64,000 bases of DNA from Nocardioides turkmenicus (GTDB lineage: Bacteria; Actinomycetota; Actinomycetes; Propionibacteriales; Nocardioidaceae). This document shows, piece by piece, positions 7,832-16,743 of this stretch; position 1 is the first letter of the stretch, and each line of letters starts with the position of its first letter. The position numbers were made by a program, and so were the translations under genes. Below the pieces are notes generated by a model. The model saw only the letters and a program-made list of their open reading frames with translations. It made no database searches and was not told where the DNA came from. Where the stretch lies: positions 1-64,000 of the forward strand of contig NZ_JAALAA010000023.1 in NCBI RefSeq assembly GCF_011045035.1, given 5' to 3'.

Positions 7832-9130
7832 GTGCTCGTGGACTCGACAACGGACTCGACCGCGCTCCTGACGGATCACTACGAGCTGACCATGCTCCAG
7901 GCCGCCCTGAAGGCCGGCACGGCGGAGCGCCGTGCCGTCTTCGAGCTCTTCCCCCGCCGCCTGGCCGGCGGGCGGCGCTACGGCGTCGTGGCCGGGGTGG
8001 GCCGGGCGCTCGATGCCATCGAGGCGTTCCGCTTCGGCTCCGAGCAGCTGGCCGTCCTGGAGGGCGTCGTCGACGGCCCGACCCTGGAGTGGCTGGCCGG
8101 CTACCGCTTCACCGGCGACGTCTGGGGGTACGCCGAGGGCGAGACCTTCTTCCCGCAGTCGCCGCTGCTGGTCGTGGAGGCCAGCTTCGCCGAGGCGGTC
8201 GTCCTGGAGACGGTGCTGCTCTCGATCTACAACCACGACTCGGCCATCGCGACCGCGGCGTCCCGGATGACGCTCGCGGCGGGCGAGCGGCCGTGCATCG
8301 AGATGGGCTCGCGGCGTACTCACGAGTCGGCGGCGATCGCCGCCGCCCGCGCGGCCTACGTGGCCGGCTTCACCGCCACCTCCAACCTCGCCGCCCGAGC
8401 CCGCTTCGGCGTACCCACCACCGGCACCTCCGCGCACGCCTTCACGCTCCTGCACGACACCGAGGAGCAGGCCTTCCGGGCGCAGGTCGCCTCCCTCGGC
8501 AAGGGCACCACGCTGCTCGTCGACACCTACGACATCGCCGAGGCGGTCGCCAAGGCGGTCGAGATCGCCGGTCCCGAGCTCGGAGCGGTGCGGATCGACT
8601 CCGGTGACCTGGGGCTCCTCGCCCAGGACGTACGCCGCCAGCTCGACGACCTCGGCGCCACCGAGACGAAGATCATCGTCACCAGCGACCTGGACGAGTA
8701 CGCCATCGCCGGCCTCGCCGCCGCCCCGGTCGACGGCTACGGCGTCGGCACCCAGCTGGTCACCGGCTCCGGCCACCCGACCGCCGGGTTCGTCTACAAG
8801 CTGGTCGCCCGCGAGGGCGCCTCCGGCGAGCTGGAGCCGGTCGCCAAGAAGAGCGCCGCGAAGACCTCCATCGGCGGCCGCAAGTACGCCCTGCGCCGCC
8901 GCGACCGGAAGGACGTCGCCGACGCCGAGGTGATCGGCATCGGCACCGCGCCCGCGGGCGACCACAACGACCGTCCCCTCCTCACCCAGCTGGTCAAGAA
9001 CGGCGAGGTCGTCGGCCGCGAGCCCCTCGACGCGGCCCGTGACCGCCACCAGGCCTCCGTCGCCGAGCTCCCGGTCATCGCCCACTCGCTCCTCAAGGGC
9101 GATCCCGCGATCCCGACGCTGTTCCAGTGA
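7832..9130 (+). CDS. pncB: nicotinate phosphoribosyltransferase
   Basis: A 432-residue enzyme of the NAD salvage (Preiss-Handler) pathway. It converts nicotinate and PRPP to nicotinate mononucleotide. Family features include LLTDHYELTMLQAALKAG at the start, FELFPRRLAGGRRYGVVAG, SRRTHESAAIAAARAAY, the TTLLVDTYD strand and RIDSGDLG. The start is GTG 7832 or GTG 7838. The nicotinamidase gene follows 36 bases later, so the two form a nicotinamide-to-NaMN unit. The pncB/clpS divergent order matches mycobacteria. Confidence 0.93.
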   Translation: MLVDSTTDSTALLTDHYELTMLQAALKAGTAERRAVFELFPRRLAGGRRYGVVAGVGRALDAIEAFRFGSEQLAVLEGVVDGPTLEWLAGYRFTGDVWGYAEGETFFPQSPLLVVEASFAEAVVLETVLLSIYNHDSAIATAASRMTLAAGERPCIEMGSRRTHESAAIAAARAAYVAGFTATSNLAARARFGVPTTGTSAHAFTLLHDTEEQAFRAQVASLGKGTTLLVDTYDIAEAVAKAVEIAGPELGAVRIDSGDLGLLAQDVRRQLDDLGATETKIIVTSDLDEYAIAGLAAAPVDGYGVGTQLVTGSGHPTAGFVYKLVAREGASGELEPVAKKSAAKTSIGGRKYALRRRDRKDVADAEVIGIGTAPAGDHNDRPLLTQLVKNGEVVGREPLDAARDRHQASVAELPVIAHSLLKGDPAIPTLFQ

Positions 9131-9166
9131 GGCCGGTTTCAGCGATGCCGGTCTAGGCTGGCGGGC

Positions 9167-9742
9167 ATGACGCGTGCACTGATCGTGGTCGACGTACAGA
9201 ACGACTTCTGCGAGGGTGGGTCCCTGCCGGTCGCGGGCGGGGCCCGGGTGGCCTACGACATCGGTCAGCTGCTGCGCGAGCGGGCAGCGAGCAAGGAGCC
9301 GCAGCAGACGTACGGGCTGGTCGTGGCCACCAAGGACCACCACATCGACCCGGGCGACCACTTCGGCAACCCGCCGGACTACGTCAGCTCCTGGCCGGCG
9401 CATTGCGTGGTGGGCACCGACGGCGAGGCCTTCCACCCCAACCTCGACCCGGTCACCTTCGATGAGATCTTCCGCAAGGGCGAGTACGCCGCCGCCTACT
9501 CCGGCTTCGAGGGCGCCGCCACCGGCGGCACCAGCCTGACCGACTGGCTCCGCGCCCAGGGCGTCGAGGAGGTCGACGTGTGCGGGCTGGCGACCGACTA
9601 CTGCGTACGCGCCACCGCGCTCGACGCACGCGCGGCCGGGTTCCACACCAGGCTGCTCTCCGACCTCGCCGCAGGGGTGGCAGCGGCCTCGACGGCAGCC
9701 GCCATCGAGGAGATGCGAGCGGCGGGGATAACGGTCTCGTGA
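9167..9742 (+). CDS. pncA: nicotinamidase PncA
   Basis: A 191-residue isochorismatase-fold amidase that hydrolyses nicotinamide to nicotinate. The catalytic triad residues are visible: Asp9 in VVDVQNDF, a Lys near 104 in FRKGEY, and a Cys near 146 in GLATDYCVRAT. The metal site is in KDHHIDPGDHF. It lies just downstream of pncB, which uses its product. The length is typical of the family. Confidence 0.93.
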   Translation: MTRALIVVDVQNDFCEGGSLPVAGGARVAYDIGQLLRERAASKEPQQTYGLVVATKDHHIDPGDHFGNPPDYVSSWPAHCVVGTDGEAFHPNLDPVTFDEIFRKGEYAAAYSGFEGAATGGTSLTDWLRAQGVEEVDVCGLATDYCVRATALDARAAGFHTRLLSDLAAGVAAASTAAAIEEMRAAGITVS

Positions 9743-9797
9743 CAGAATTGGGAATTTTCCGCAGATAGAGTTCACCAGACGGTCTATTGTCTCTCGA

Positions 9798-11042
9798 ATG
9801 GCTCGGATCTCGGCGACAGCCCCACTTCGTGAACCCCACTTCCGCTGGTTCTTCGCGTCCCGCTCGATCAACCTCGCGGGCAACTTCATGGCCCCTGTCG
9901 CCCTGGCCTTCGCAGTTCTGGAGGTGAGCGACGCGCCGATCGCCATCGGCGCCGTCCTCGCCGCCCGCACCATCCCGATGATCGTGTTCATGCTCATCGG
10001 CGGCGTGCTCGCCGACCGGATGGGCCGGGCCCGGATCCTGTTCGCCTCCAACCTGATCTCCGGTCTGAGTCAGGCGGTGGTCGCCATCCTGGTCATCGCC
10101 GGGGTCGCCGAGCTGTGGCACCTGATCGCCCTCTCCGCGCTCAACGGCATCGTCTCGGCCGCCGGCCTGCCTGCCCAGCAGGGGATCATCCCGCTCGTGG
10201 TGCCTCGCACCATGCTGCAGGAGGCCAACGTGCTGATGTCGCTGACCCGGGCGGTCGTCGCGGTCGCCGGCCCCGGCACGGCCGGCGTGCTGGTGCTCAG
10301 CGTCGGCGCGGGCTGGGCGCTCGCGCTCGACGCCGCCACCTGGATCATCGCGGCGCTGCTGCTGCTTCCGGTCAAGCTCAGCGGCTCGGTCACCAAGGCC
10401 TCGGTCATCGGCGACCTGCGCCTCGGGTGGGACTACTTCCGCACCACGAGCTGGCTGTGGCTCTGCGTCGGTGCCGCCACCGTGCTCAACGCGCTCTACG
10501 AGGGTGGGCTGCTGACCCTCGGTCCGCAGCGCGCCGAAGGGTCCTCGCTCGGCGCCGGCGGCTGGGGCCTGATCCTGACCTTCCAGGGCATCGGCGTGCT
10601 CGCCGCGACGCTCGTGCTGATGAAGGTCCGCCTCGAGCGGCCGCTGTTCTACGGGATGATCGGCATGGCCCTGTTCGGGCTGCCGATCGCGGCACTCGGC
10701 TTCTCCACCGACCTCGCCGTGCTGCTGCCCGCGGCCGCCCTCTCCGGCGCCGGCATCCAGGTCTTCAGCCTGGGCTGGCAGCTGTCGATGCAGGAGAACG
10801 TCCCCAGCGACCTGCTCTCCCGGGCGTCCTCCTACGACCAGCTCGGCACCTACATCGCCATCCCCATCGGGCAGCTGGCGATGGGGCCGTTGGCGGCTGC
10901 GTACGGGATCGAGAACATCCTCGCGATCGCCGGCATCGCCTATGTGGTGATCTCGCTGGCGACGCTGCTGAGCCCTGCCGTACGCGGCCTGAACCGGGTC
11001 ACGTTCGCCGCGCCCGAGCGCAACGGCGCCCCGGCCCACTGA
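9798..11042 (+). CDS. MFS transporter (EntS-like)
   Basis: A 414-residue major facilitator with about 12 hydrophobic segments. The loop motif GGVLADRMGRARIL between the second and third segments is the MFS signature, and the N-terminus (LREPHFRWFFASRSINLAGNF) resembles the EntS/enterobactin-exporter-like group. The substrate is unknown. It converges on a TetR gene with three bases between stops. A 55-base AT-richer gap separates it from pncA, so it probably has its own promoter. Confidence 0.88.
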   Translation: MARISATAPLREPHFRWFFASRSINLAGNFMAPVALAFAVLEVSDAPIAIGAVLAARTIPMIVFMLIGGVLADRMGRARILFASNLISGLSQAVVAILVIAGVAELWHLIALSALNGIVSAAGLPAQQGIIPLVVPRTMLQEANVLMSLTRAVVAVAGPGTAGVLVLSVGAGWALALDAATWIIAALLLLPVKLSGSVTKASVIGDLRLGWDYFRTTSWLWLCVGAATVLNALYEGGLLTLGPQRAEGSSLGAGGWGLILTFQGIGVLAATLVLMKVRLERPLFYGMIGMALFGLPIAALGFSTDLAVLLPAAALSGAGIQVFSLGWQLSMQENVPSDLLSRASSYDQLGTYIAIPIGQLAMGPLAAAYGIENILAIAGIAYVVISLATLLSPAVRGLNRVTFAAPERNGAPAH

Positions 11043-11045
11043 GCC

Positions 11046-11645
11046 CTAGCCCTTCGTGGCGCCTTGCAGCAGCGACCGCAGCAGGTCGACCAGGCTGGCG
11101 ACCGACAGGTCGGGGTCGAAGGCGCGCTGCACGCCGAGCCCGATGCCGAGCGAGAGCAGCTGGACGGCCGCGTCCTCGGCCGGGCTGGGCAGCGTGAGAC
11201 CGAGGTCGTCGGCCTGCTGCTCGATGAGGCCGGCAACGGCCGCGGTGAGCTCGCGGCGCCGATCGGCGAGCTGCTGACTCACGCTTGGGACGCGGCGGGT
11301 GCTGGTCGCGAACTCGACCTCGAGCGCGGTCCAGCCGACGTCGCCGATGTTGGCCTCGGCCCATGCCGCGAAGGCGTCGATCCGGCCCTCGACGGTCTCG
11401 ACACCGCTGACGGCGCTCGCCAGGGACAGCGCCCGCTCCTGATGGATCACGTCGAGCACGACGAGCCCGAGCTCGTGCTTGGTCGAGAAGTTCGAGTAGA
11501 CCGCGCCCTTCGAGTAGCCCGCCTCGGCGGCCACCTTGTCGAGCGAGGTCGCGTTGTAGCCGTCGGAGAGGAACAGACGGTGTGCGGTCTCGATGAGTCG
11601 CTCGCGCGTCTGGGCGTGCGATTCCTTGCGCGAGATCCGGGCCAC
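11046..11645 (-). CDS. TetR family transcriptional regulator
   Basis: A 199-residue regulator. The N-terminal helix-turn-helix runs TRERLIETAHRLFLSDGYNATS then VAAEAGYSKGAVYSNF (residues about 13-55), followed by a helical ligand-binding domain. It is transcribed away from the patatin-BVMO-SDR operon, with a palindrome in the 61-base gap between them. That layout suggests it represses this operon and itself; the ligand is unknown. Confidence 0.9.
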   Translation of the reverse strand: MARISRKESHAQTRERLIETAHRLFLSDGYNATSLDKVAAEAGYSKGAVYSNFSTKHELGLVVLDVIHQERALSLASAVSGVETVEGRIDAFAAWAEANIGDVGWTALEVEFATSTRRVPSVSQQLADRRRELTAAVAGLIEQQADDLGLTLPSPAEDAAVQLLSLGIGLGVQRAFDPDLSVASLVDLLRSLLQGATKG

Positions 11646-11677
11646 GGGGAGGGATCCTACCAGTTCGGGCTACCACT

Positions 11678-11691
11678 GGTATTCAAATACC
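11678..11691. promoter_or_regulatory. palindromic TetR operator candidate
   Basis: GGTATT-CA-AATACC is a perfect 6-base inverted repeat with a two-base centre. It lies midway between the divergent TetR and patatin starts, in the only AT-rich stretch of the region. The placement fits autoregulation plus control of the operon; binding is inferred. Confidence 0.55.
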
Positions 11692-11706
11692 GTTAGTATC
11701 CGAACC

Positions 11707-12657
11707 ATGACGCCTCGACGCGCACTCGCCATCGGCTGCGGCGGCACCCTCGGGTTCGCCTGGACGGCCGTCGCCCTCCGCGCTCTCGAGGAGGCCCTCG
11801 ACTGGGACGCGCGCACCGCCGCCGTCCTCGTCGGCACCTCCGCAGGCTCGGAGATCGTCGCGGCCCTGGGCTCCGGCCGTACGCCGCAGGATCTGCTCGA
11901 CGCCCTCGACGGCACGCCCGGCGCCGACCCGGTCCTGGCAGCCCACGTCGCCGCCCACCCCGGCAAGGTGCCCCCGATCCCGGCCCTCGCGCTCCCTGGA
12001 CTCGGCCTGGTCCGGCCCGGGATCGCGCGCCGCTCGCCCTACAGCGCTCTGGCCGGGCTGCTCCCCCGCGGCCGCGGCGACGCTGCCTGGCTGAAGGCGT
12101 ACGGTGATGCGCTGGCCGGTCCCGCCGGCTGGGTCGACCACCCCGCGACCTGGCTGGTCGCGGCCGACGCGGCCACCGGCGAGCGGGTGGCGTTCGGTTC
12201 CGACGGCGCACCCTCCACCACCCTCGGCGCCGCGATCGCCGCGTCCTGGGCGATCCCCGGCTGGTTCCCGCCGGTCGAGATCGCCGGCCGGACCTACCTC
12301 GACGGCGGCGCGGTCTCCTCCGCCTCAGCCGATCTCCTCCTGGACCCAACCGTCGGTCCAGCGGTCGACGAGGTCGTGGTCGTCGCCCCGATGACCACCG
12401 AGGGCGGCGTCCCCGCCCGTGGGCTCGACCGGGTCGAGCGCCTGCTCCGCTCGCAGATGACCTCCGTTCTCGACCGCGAGGTCGCCCGTCTCCGCGAGGC
12501 CGGGATCCGGGTCATCCGGGTCGAGCCCGGCGCCGACGAGCTTGCCGTGATGGGGCCCAACTTCATGGACCTCGGCCGCCGCGAGGCCACCCTCGCCGCG
12601 GCCCGCATGCACGTCCACCGCCGCGTCGCGGCCGCACTCCAAGGAGCAACGGCATGA
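11707..12657 (+). CDS. patatin-like phospholipase / acyl hydrolase
   Basis: A 316-residue patatin-fold hydrolase with a Ser-Asp dyad: nucleophile Ser45 in GTSAG and Asp199 in YLDGGAV. The oxyanion glycine loop is CGGTLGFAW at residues 11-19. No signal peptide is present, so it is probably cytosolic or peripherally membrane bound. It is the first gene of a three-gene operon; its stop overlaps the monooxygenase start (ATGA at 12654-12657). It could release acyl chains or lactone products for the two oxidoreductases behind it. Confidence 0.88.
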   Translation: MTPRRALAIGCGGTLGFAWTAVALRALEEALDWDARTAAVLVGTSAGSEIVAALGSGRTPQDLLDALDGTPGADPVLAAHVAAHPGKVPPIPALALPGLGLVRPGIARRSPYSALAGLLPRGRGDAAWLKAYGDALAGPAGWVDHPATWLVAADAATGERVAFGSDGAPSTTLGAAIAASWAIPGWFPPVEIAGRTYLDGGAVSSASADLLLDPTVGPAVDEVVVVAPMTTEGGVPARGLDRVERLLRSQMTSVLDREVARLREAGIRVIRVEPGADELAVMGPNFMDLGRREATLAAARMHVHRRVAAALQGATA

Positions 12658-14135
12658 GCACCCATCACGAGGTCGTCGTCATCGGCGCCGGCATCTCCGG
12701 CATCGCCGCCGCGATCAAGCTGCGCGAGGCGGGGGTCGACGATGTCGTCATCCTCGAGAAGGCGGAGACCTACGGCGGCACCTGGCGGGCCAACACCTAT
12801 CCGGGATGCACCTGCGACGTACCGTCCAACCTCTACTCGTTCTCGTTCGCTCCCAACAGCGACTGGTCACGGGTCTACGGCAACCAGCCGGAGATCCTCG
12901 CCTACATCGACCGCGTCGCCCGCGACCACGGCCTCGAGAACACCACCCGGTTCGGCGTGGAGGTCGTGGGAGCGGCCTGGAGCAACGAGTCCGCCGAGTG
13001 GCGTCTGGAGACCAGTGCCGGAGACATCTCCGCGCGCTTCCTGGTCGCCGCCGCCGGCCCGTGGAACGAGCCCAGGATCCCGGACCTGCCCGGCCTGGCG
13101 GACTTCCCCGGCGAGGTTTGGCACTCGGCTCGCTGGAACCACGACGTCGACCTCGACGGCAAGCGTGTCGCCGTCATCGGCACCGGCGCGTCCGCGGTGC
13201 AGTTCGTGCCCCGGATCCAGAAGCAGGTCGACCGACTGCACCTGTTCCAGCGGACGGCCCACTGGGTGCTGCCCAAGGTCGACCACCCGGTGCCGGACGC
13301 CGAGAAGTGGGTCAAACGCAACGTCCCCTTCTTCGAGAAGGCGCTCGGCGCCGTCGAGTACGCCGCGATGGAAGCCGTCGGCGTCGCCTTCCACCACCCG
13401 CGGCCGCTGATGCACGGGCTGCAGAAGATCGGTCAGGCCTACCTGCGCGCCGCCGTCCGGGACAGGGAGCTGCGGGCGAAGCTGACGCCCGACTACCTGA
13501 TCGGCTGCAAGCGGATCCTCTTCTCCAACGACTATCTGCAGTCGCTGACGAAGCCGAACGTCGAGGTGCACGCGACCGGGGTCGAGCGGGTCGAGGGTGC
13601 GACCGTGGTCGGCTCCGACGGCAGCACCGCCGAGGTCGATGCCATCATCCTCGGCACCGGCTTCCACATCCTCGACATGCCGGTCGCCGACCTGATCCGC
13701 GGAGCCGACGGCCGCACGCTCGCCGAGCACTGGGCCGGCTCCCCCGAGGCCTACCAGGGCACCTCGGTCACCGGGTTCCCCAACGCGTTCGTGGTGCTCG
13801 GCCCGAGCCTCGGCACCGGTCACGGCTCCGCCTTCGCCGTGGCGGAGTCGCAGGTCGCAATGATCACCGAGGCCATCACGACCGCCCGCTCGCAGGGCTG
13901 GACGCAGCTCGACGTGACGCCACAGGCCCAGGCCGCGTACGTCGACGAGGTGCAGGCCGCGCTCGTCGGCACCGCCTACAGCGGTGCGTCCTGCCACAGC
14001 TACTTCATCGACGCCAACGGTCGCAACAGCTTCTCCTGGCCGTGGTCGACCGGCGAGCTGGTCCGCCGGATCAGCCGCTTCGACCCCGCCGACTTCGACG
14101 TCACGATCGACGAGACCATGGAGGTGTCAGCATGA
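12654..14135 (+). CDS. flavin-containing Baeyer-Villiger-type monooxygenase
   Basis: A 493-residue two-dinucleotide-domain monooxygenase. The FAD motif IGAGISGIAAA is at residues 9-19 and the NADPH motif VIGTGASAVQ is near residue 178. Between them, FPGEVWHSARW fits the BVMO fingerprint FxGxxxHxxxW. Such enzymes insert oxygen next to ketones or oxidise heteroatoms. It overlaps its neighbours by ATGA at both ends. With a patatin and an SDR, the operon could oxidise an alcohol to a ketone, convert it to an ester and hydrolyse that ester; this is inference. Confidence 0.9.
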   Translation: MSTHHEVVVIGAGISGIAAAIKLREAGVDDVVILEKAETYGGTWRANTYPGCTCDVPSNLYSFSFAPNSDWSRVYGNQPEILAYIDRVARDHGLENTTRFGVEVVGAAWSNESAEWRLETSAGDISARFLVAAAGPWNEPRIPDLPGLADFPGEVWHSARWNHDVDLDGKRVAVIGTGASAVQFVPRIQKQVDRLHLFQRTAHWVLPKVDHPVPDAEKWVKRNVPFFEKALGAVEYAAMEAVGVAFHHPRPLMHGLQKIGQAYLRAAVRDRELRAKLTPDYLIGCKRILFSNDYLQSLTKPNVEVHATGVERVEGATVVGSDGSTAEVDAIILGTGFHILDMPVADLIRGADGRTLAEHWAGSPEAYQGTSVTGFPNAFVVLGPSLGTGHGSAFAVAESQVAMITEAITTARSQGWTQLDVTPQAQAAYVDEVQAALVGTAYSGASCHSYFIDANGRNSFSWPWSTGELVRRISRFDPADFDVTIDETMEVSA

Positions 14136-14971
14136 CCCGCTATCCCAGGATCGACCTCGACGGCTCTCTGGTCGTCATCACCGGCGCCGCCCGGGGCATC
14201 GGGCTCGCCACGGCGAAGGAGTTCGTCGCGGCCGGGGCGCGGGTCGCGCTCGGCGACCTCGACGACGCGCTGGCGCGGGAGGCAGCGGCAGGCCTCGGCG
14301 GACCGGCGAGCGCTCACCGGCTCGACGTCACCGACAAGCGGTCCTACGCCGACTTCCTCACCGCTGCCGAAGCAGCGCACGACAGACCGGTCGACGTGCT
14401 GGTCAACAACGCCGGCGTCATGCCCAACGGTCCCTTCCTCGCCCAGGAGGACCGGATCGACCGGCTGACCATGGACGTGAACGTCTACGGGGTCATCCAC
14501 GGCATGCGGCTCGCGCTGCCGGCGATGATCGCGCGCGGCCACGGCCACGTCGTCAACGTCGCCTCGCTGGCCGGCAAGTTCCCGCTGAAGGGCCTGGCGG
14601 TCTACAACGCCAGCAAGTACGCCGTCGTCGGTCTCAGCGCCGCCACCCGGCTCGAGCTCGACGGCACCGGGGTCTCTCTCACCACCGTGCTGCCGAGCGC
14701 GGTACGCACCGAGCTCTCCTCCGGCATCGACCTCGGCGTCCTCCCGGCGGTCGATCCCGAGGACATCGCGGCCGCCGTGGTCAGGTCGGTCCGCACCCGC
14801 GCGGCCGAGATCGCCGTCCCGTCCTACGTCGGCCTCGCCGCCAACGGTGCACCGCTCGTCCCCGAGCGGGTGATGCGCCTGATCCGCCGCGCCGTCCACG
14901 ACGACGCCGCGATCACCCGCGTCGACGACGACGTACGCCGGGGCTATCTCGACCGGATCGAGGCCCAGTAG
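14132..14971 (+). CDS. short-chain dehydrogenase/reductase
   Basis: A 279-residue classical SDR. The cofactor motif is TGAARGIG near residue 17, NNAG near residue 91, and the catalytic Ser followed by YNASK (Tyr-x-x-x-Lys) near residue 155. The C-terminus is longer than a basic SDR by about 30 residues. Its ATG overlaps the monooxygenase stop, so it is the last gene of the TetR-associated operon. Confidence 0.9.
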   Translation: MTRYPRIDLDGSLVVITGAARGIGLATAKEFVAAGARVALGDLDDALAREAAAGLGGPASAHRLDVTDKRSYADFLTAAEAAHDRPVDVLVNNAGVMPNGPFLAQEDRIDRLTMDVNVYGVIHGMRLALPAMIARGHGHVVNVASLAGKFPLKGLAVYNASKYAVVGLSAATRLELDGTGVSLTTVLPSAVRTELSSGIDLGVLPAVDPEDIAAAVVRSVRTRAAEIAVPSYVGLAANGAPLVPERVMRLIRRAVHDDAAITRVDDDVRRGYLDRIEAQ

Positions 14972-14974
14972 GGA

Positions 14975-15514
14975 CTACGCCCAACGGTCGGCGAGGGTGC
15001 GGATCACGTTGACGTTGCGGTTGGTGCTGATCGCGATGTGACGCTCCACGACGGCGTTGGTGATCTTCGTCTGGTGGAAGTTGTCGGTGAGCAGGTGCAC
15101 GGCGCGGCCGATGACGTAGACCCGCTCGCCCTCGCCGGCCCGGGCGACCAGGGCGTCGCGGGAGCCGGAGTCGCTGTGGTCCTTGCACAGGAACACGAAC
15201 TGCTTGCCTTCGTGGCCCATCCCGACCGCCGCTGCGTCGTTGGCGATCACCTTCAGCTCGGCGGGTGTGGTGCAGATCGTCGGCACCTCGAAGAAGCGGT
15301 CGGCCGCGAAGGCCTCCTCGAGGATCGCCTCCATCTCGGCCCGGTCGCCGACCGGGTGGTCGAAGCGTACGTTGCCTGTGTTGATGTAGGTCTCGACGTT
15401 CGTCCCGCCCGCTCGCACGACCGCCGCGGCGATGGCCTGCTTGGGAAACTTGCGGGTCGCGCCGAGGTTGATCGCGCGCAGGAACGCGATCCAGGTGTGC
15501 CGCTCCGTTGTCAT
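14975..15514 (-). CDS. DUF1697 family protein
   Basis: A 179-residue protein. The opening WIAFLRAINLGATRKFPKQ and the YINTGNVRF stretch are characteristic of DUF1697. No signal peptide or membrane segment is seen. The family has no established function. Its stop is three bases from the stop of the SDR on the other strand, and its start faces the MarR gene across a 57-base gap. Confidence 0.88.
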   Translation of the reverse strand: MTTERHTWIAFLRAINLGATRKFPKQAIAAAVVRAGGTNVETYINTGNVRFDHPVGDRAEMEAILEEAFAADRFFEVPTICTTPAELKVIANDAAAVGMGHEGKQFVFLCKDHSDSGSRDALVARAGEGERVYVIGRAVHLLTDNFHQTKITNAVVERHIAISTNRNVNVIRTLADRWA

Positions 15515-15571
15515 TCTCAGATAGTCTCCACCCGTTCACCGCGCCGCAACCCCAACCCTGGAATCCGATCG

Positions 15572-16015
15572 ATGCCTTCACAGCAGCTGCTTCCTTCAGC
15601 AGCCACCCTGGACCTCTCCAGCGACCTGGTGGTCTACGCGGCGCGGCTCATGCGCCTCGTACGCCGCACGCTCGACCTTCCGGCCAGCGTCCGCGTCCTG
15701 ACCATCCTGGATGCCATCGGGCCCCTCGGCATCACGGAGCTGTCCCGCGCCGACGGCTGCTCGCAGCCGACCATGTCGGCCCAGATCGCCCAGCTGGTGG
15801 AGAGCGGGCTGGTCAGCAAGGAGCCCAATCCGGCCGATGCGCGCGCCAGCCTGGTGACGCTGACCGAGGCGGGACGTGCCGACCTGGCCGAGGTGCGTGA
15901 GCGCATCTCCCACCTCATCGCCGAGCGGCTGGAGTCGCGCAACCGCACCCAGGCCGACCTCGAGGCCGCCGTCTCCGTGCTGCGTGACCTGGTCGAGGGC
16001 GAGTCCCCGGTCTAG
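15572..16015 (+). CDS. MarR family transcriptional regulator
   Basis: A 147-residue winged-helix regulator. ITELSRADGCSQPTMSAQIAQL is the DNA-recognition region and EPNPADARASLVTLTEAG is the wing. Start ATG 15572 gives the usual MarR length. It diverges from DUF1697 and overlaps the stop of cutC on the opposite strand by a few bases. The target is unknown; the divergent DUF1697 gene is the obvious candidate. Confidence 0.88.
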   Translation: MPSQQLLPSAATLDLSSDLVVYAARLMRLVRRTLDLPASVRVLTILDAIGPLGITELSRADGCSQPTMSAQIAQLVESGLVSKEPNPADARASLVTLTEAGRADLAEVRERISHLIAERLESRNRTQADLEAAVSVLRDLVEGESPV

Positions 16016-16743
16016 GCGAGCGCCGCGACGGCCGCGGCGACGACGTCGGGATCGGTCACCCAGTGACCTCCGTCGTCGGCGACGCCCAGCGCCACCCGGC
16101 CGGTGGTGACGACCCGCCGCTTGGCGGACAGGTGCACGCCCTCGACCCCGAGGGCCGCCAGCGCCGGAATCGCGTCGACGGTCACACCGCCGCCGGCCAG
16201 TACGTCCGGTCCCCCGGCCGCGACCATCTCGGCGATCGTCGCGGCACCCGCGGCGGCGGCCGGCGCGCCCCCGGAGGTGAGCACCCGGTCGACCACCCCG
16301 TCCAGCGACCGGATCGCCGCCACCGGGTCGGCGCTGACGTCGATGGCCCGGTGGAACGTCACCGTCGCCTCGTACGCAGCGGCAGCATCCGCCAGCCGAC
16401 GGACCAGCTCCAGGTCGGGTTCCCCGTGCGGAGTGAGCGCGCCGACCACGATCCCGTCGGCCCCGGCCTCCAGGACCATCTCGGCCTCCCGTTCCAGGAG
16501 GTGACGCTCCTCGACGGTGTAGCCGAACCCTCCCGGCCGCGGCCGGACGAGCACGTGGACGCCCTGCCACCCGGCATCGGCGTCGGTGCCGCCGACCTCG
16601 TCGAGAACGCCTTCGACCAGCCCCTGCGACGGGGTGACGCCGCCGACCTCGAGTGCGGTGCAGAGCTCGACCCGGGTCGCTCCCGCGGCGCGTGCGGCGA
16701 GTGCCCCGTCGACCGAGGTCACCGCGATCTCCAGGGATGTCAT
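16012..16743 (-). CDS. cutC: CutC family protein (copper homeostasis family)
   Basis: A 243-residue TIM-barrel protein. Family signatures are GATRVELCTALEVGGVTPS, VLVRPRPGGFGYT and VLTSGG. CutC was named for copper tolerance, but its biochemical role is not settled. Its ATG overlaps the stop of the upstream M81-type gene (ATGA), so the pair is an operon. Confidence 0.9.
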   Translation of the reverse strand: MTSLEIAVTSVDGALAARAAGATRVELCTALEVGGVTPSQGLVEGVLDEVGGTDADAGWQGVHVLVRPRPGGFGYTVEERHLLEREAEMVLEAGADGIVVGALTPHGEPDLELVRRLADAAAAYEATVTFHRAIDVSADPVAAIRSLDGVVDRVLTSGGAPAAAAGAATIAEMVAAGGPDVLAGGGVTVDAIPALAALGVEGVHLSAKRRVVTTGRVALGVADDGGHWVTDPDVVAAAVAALA

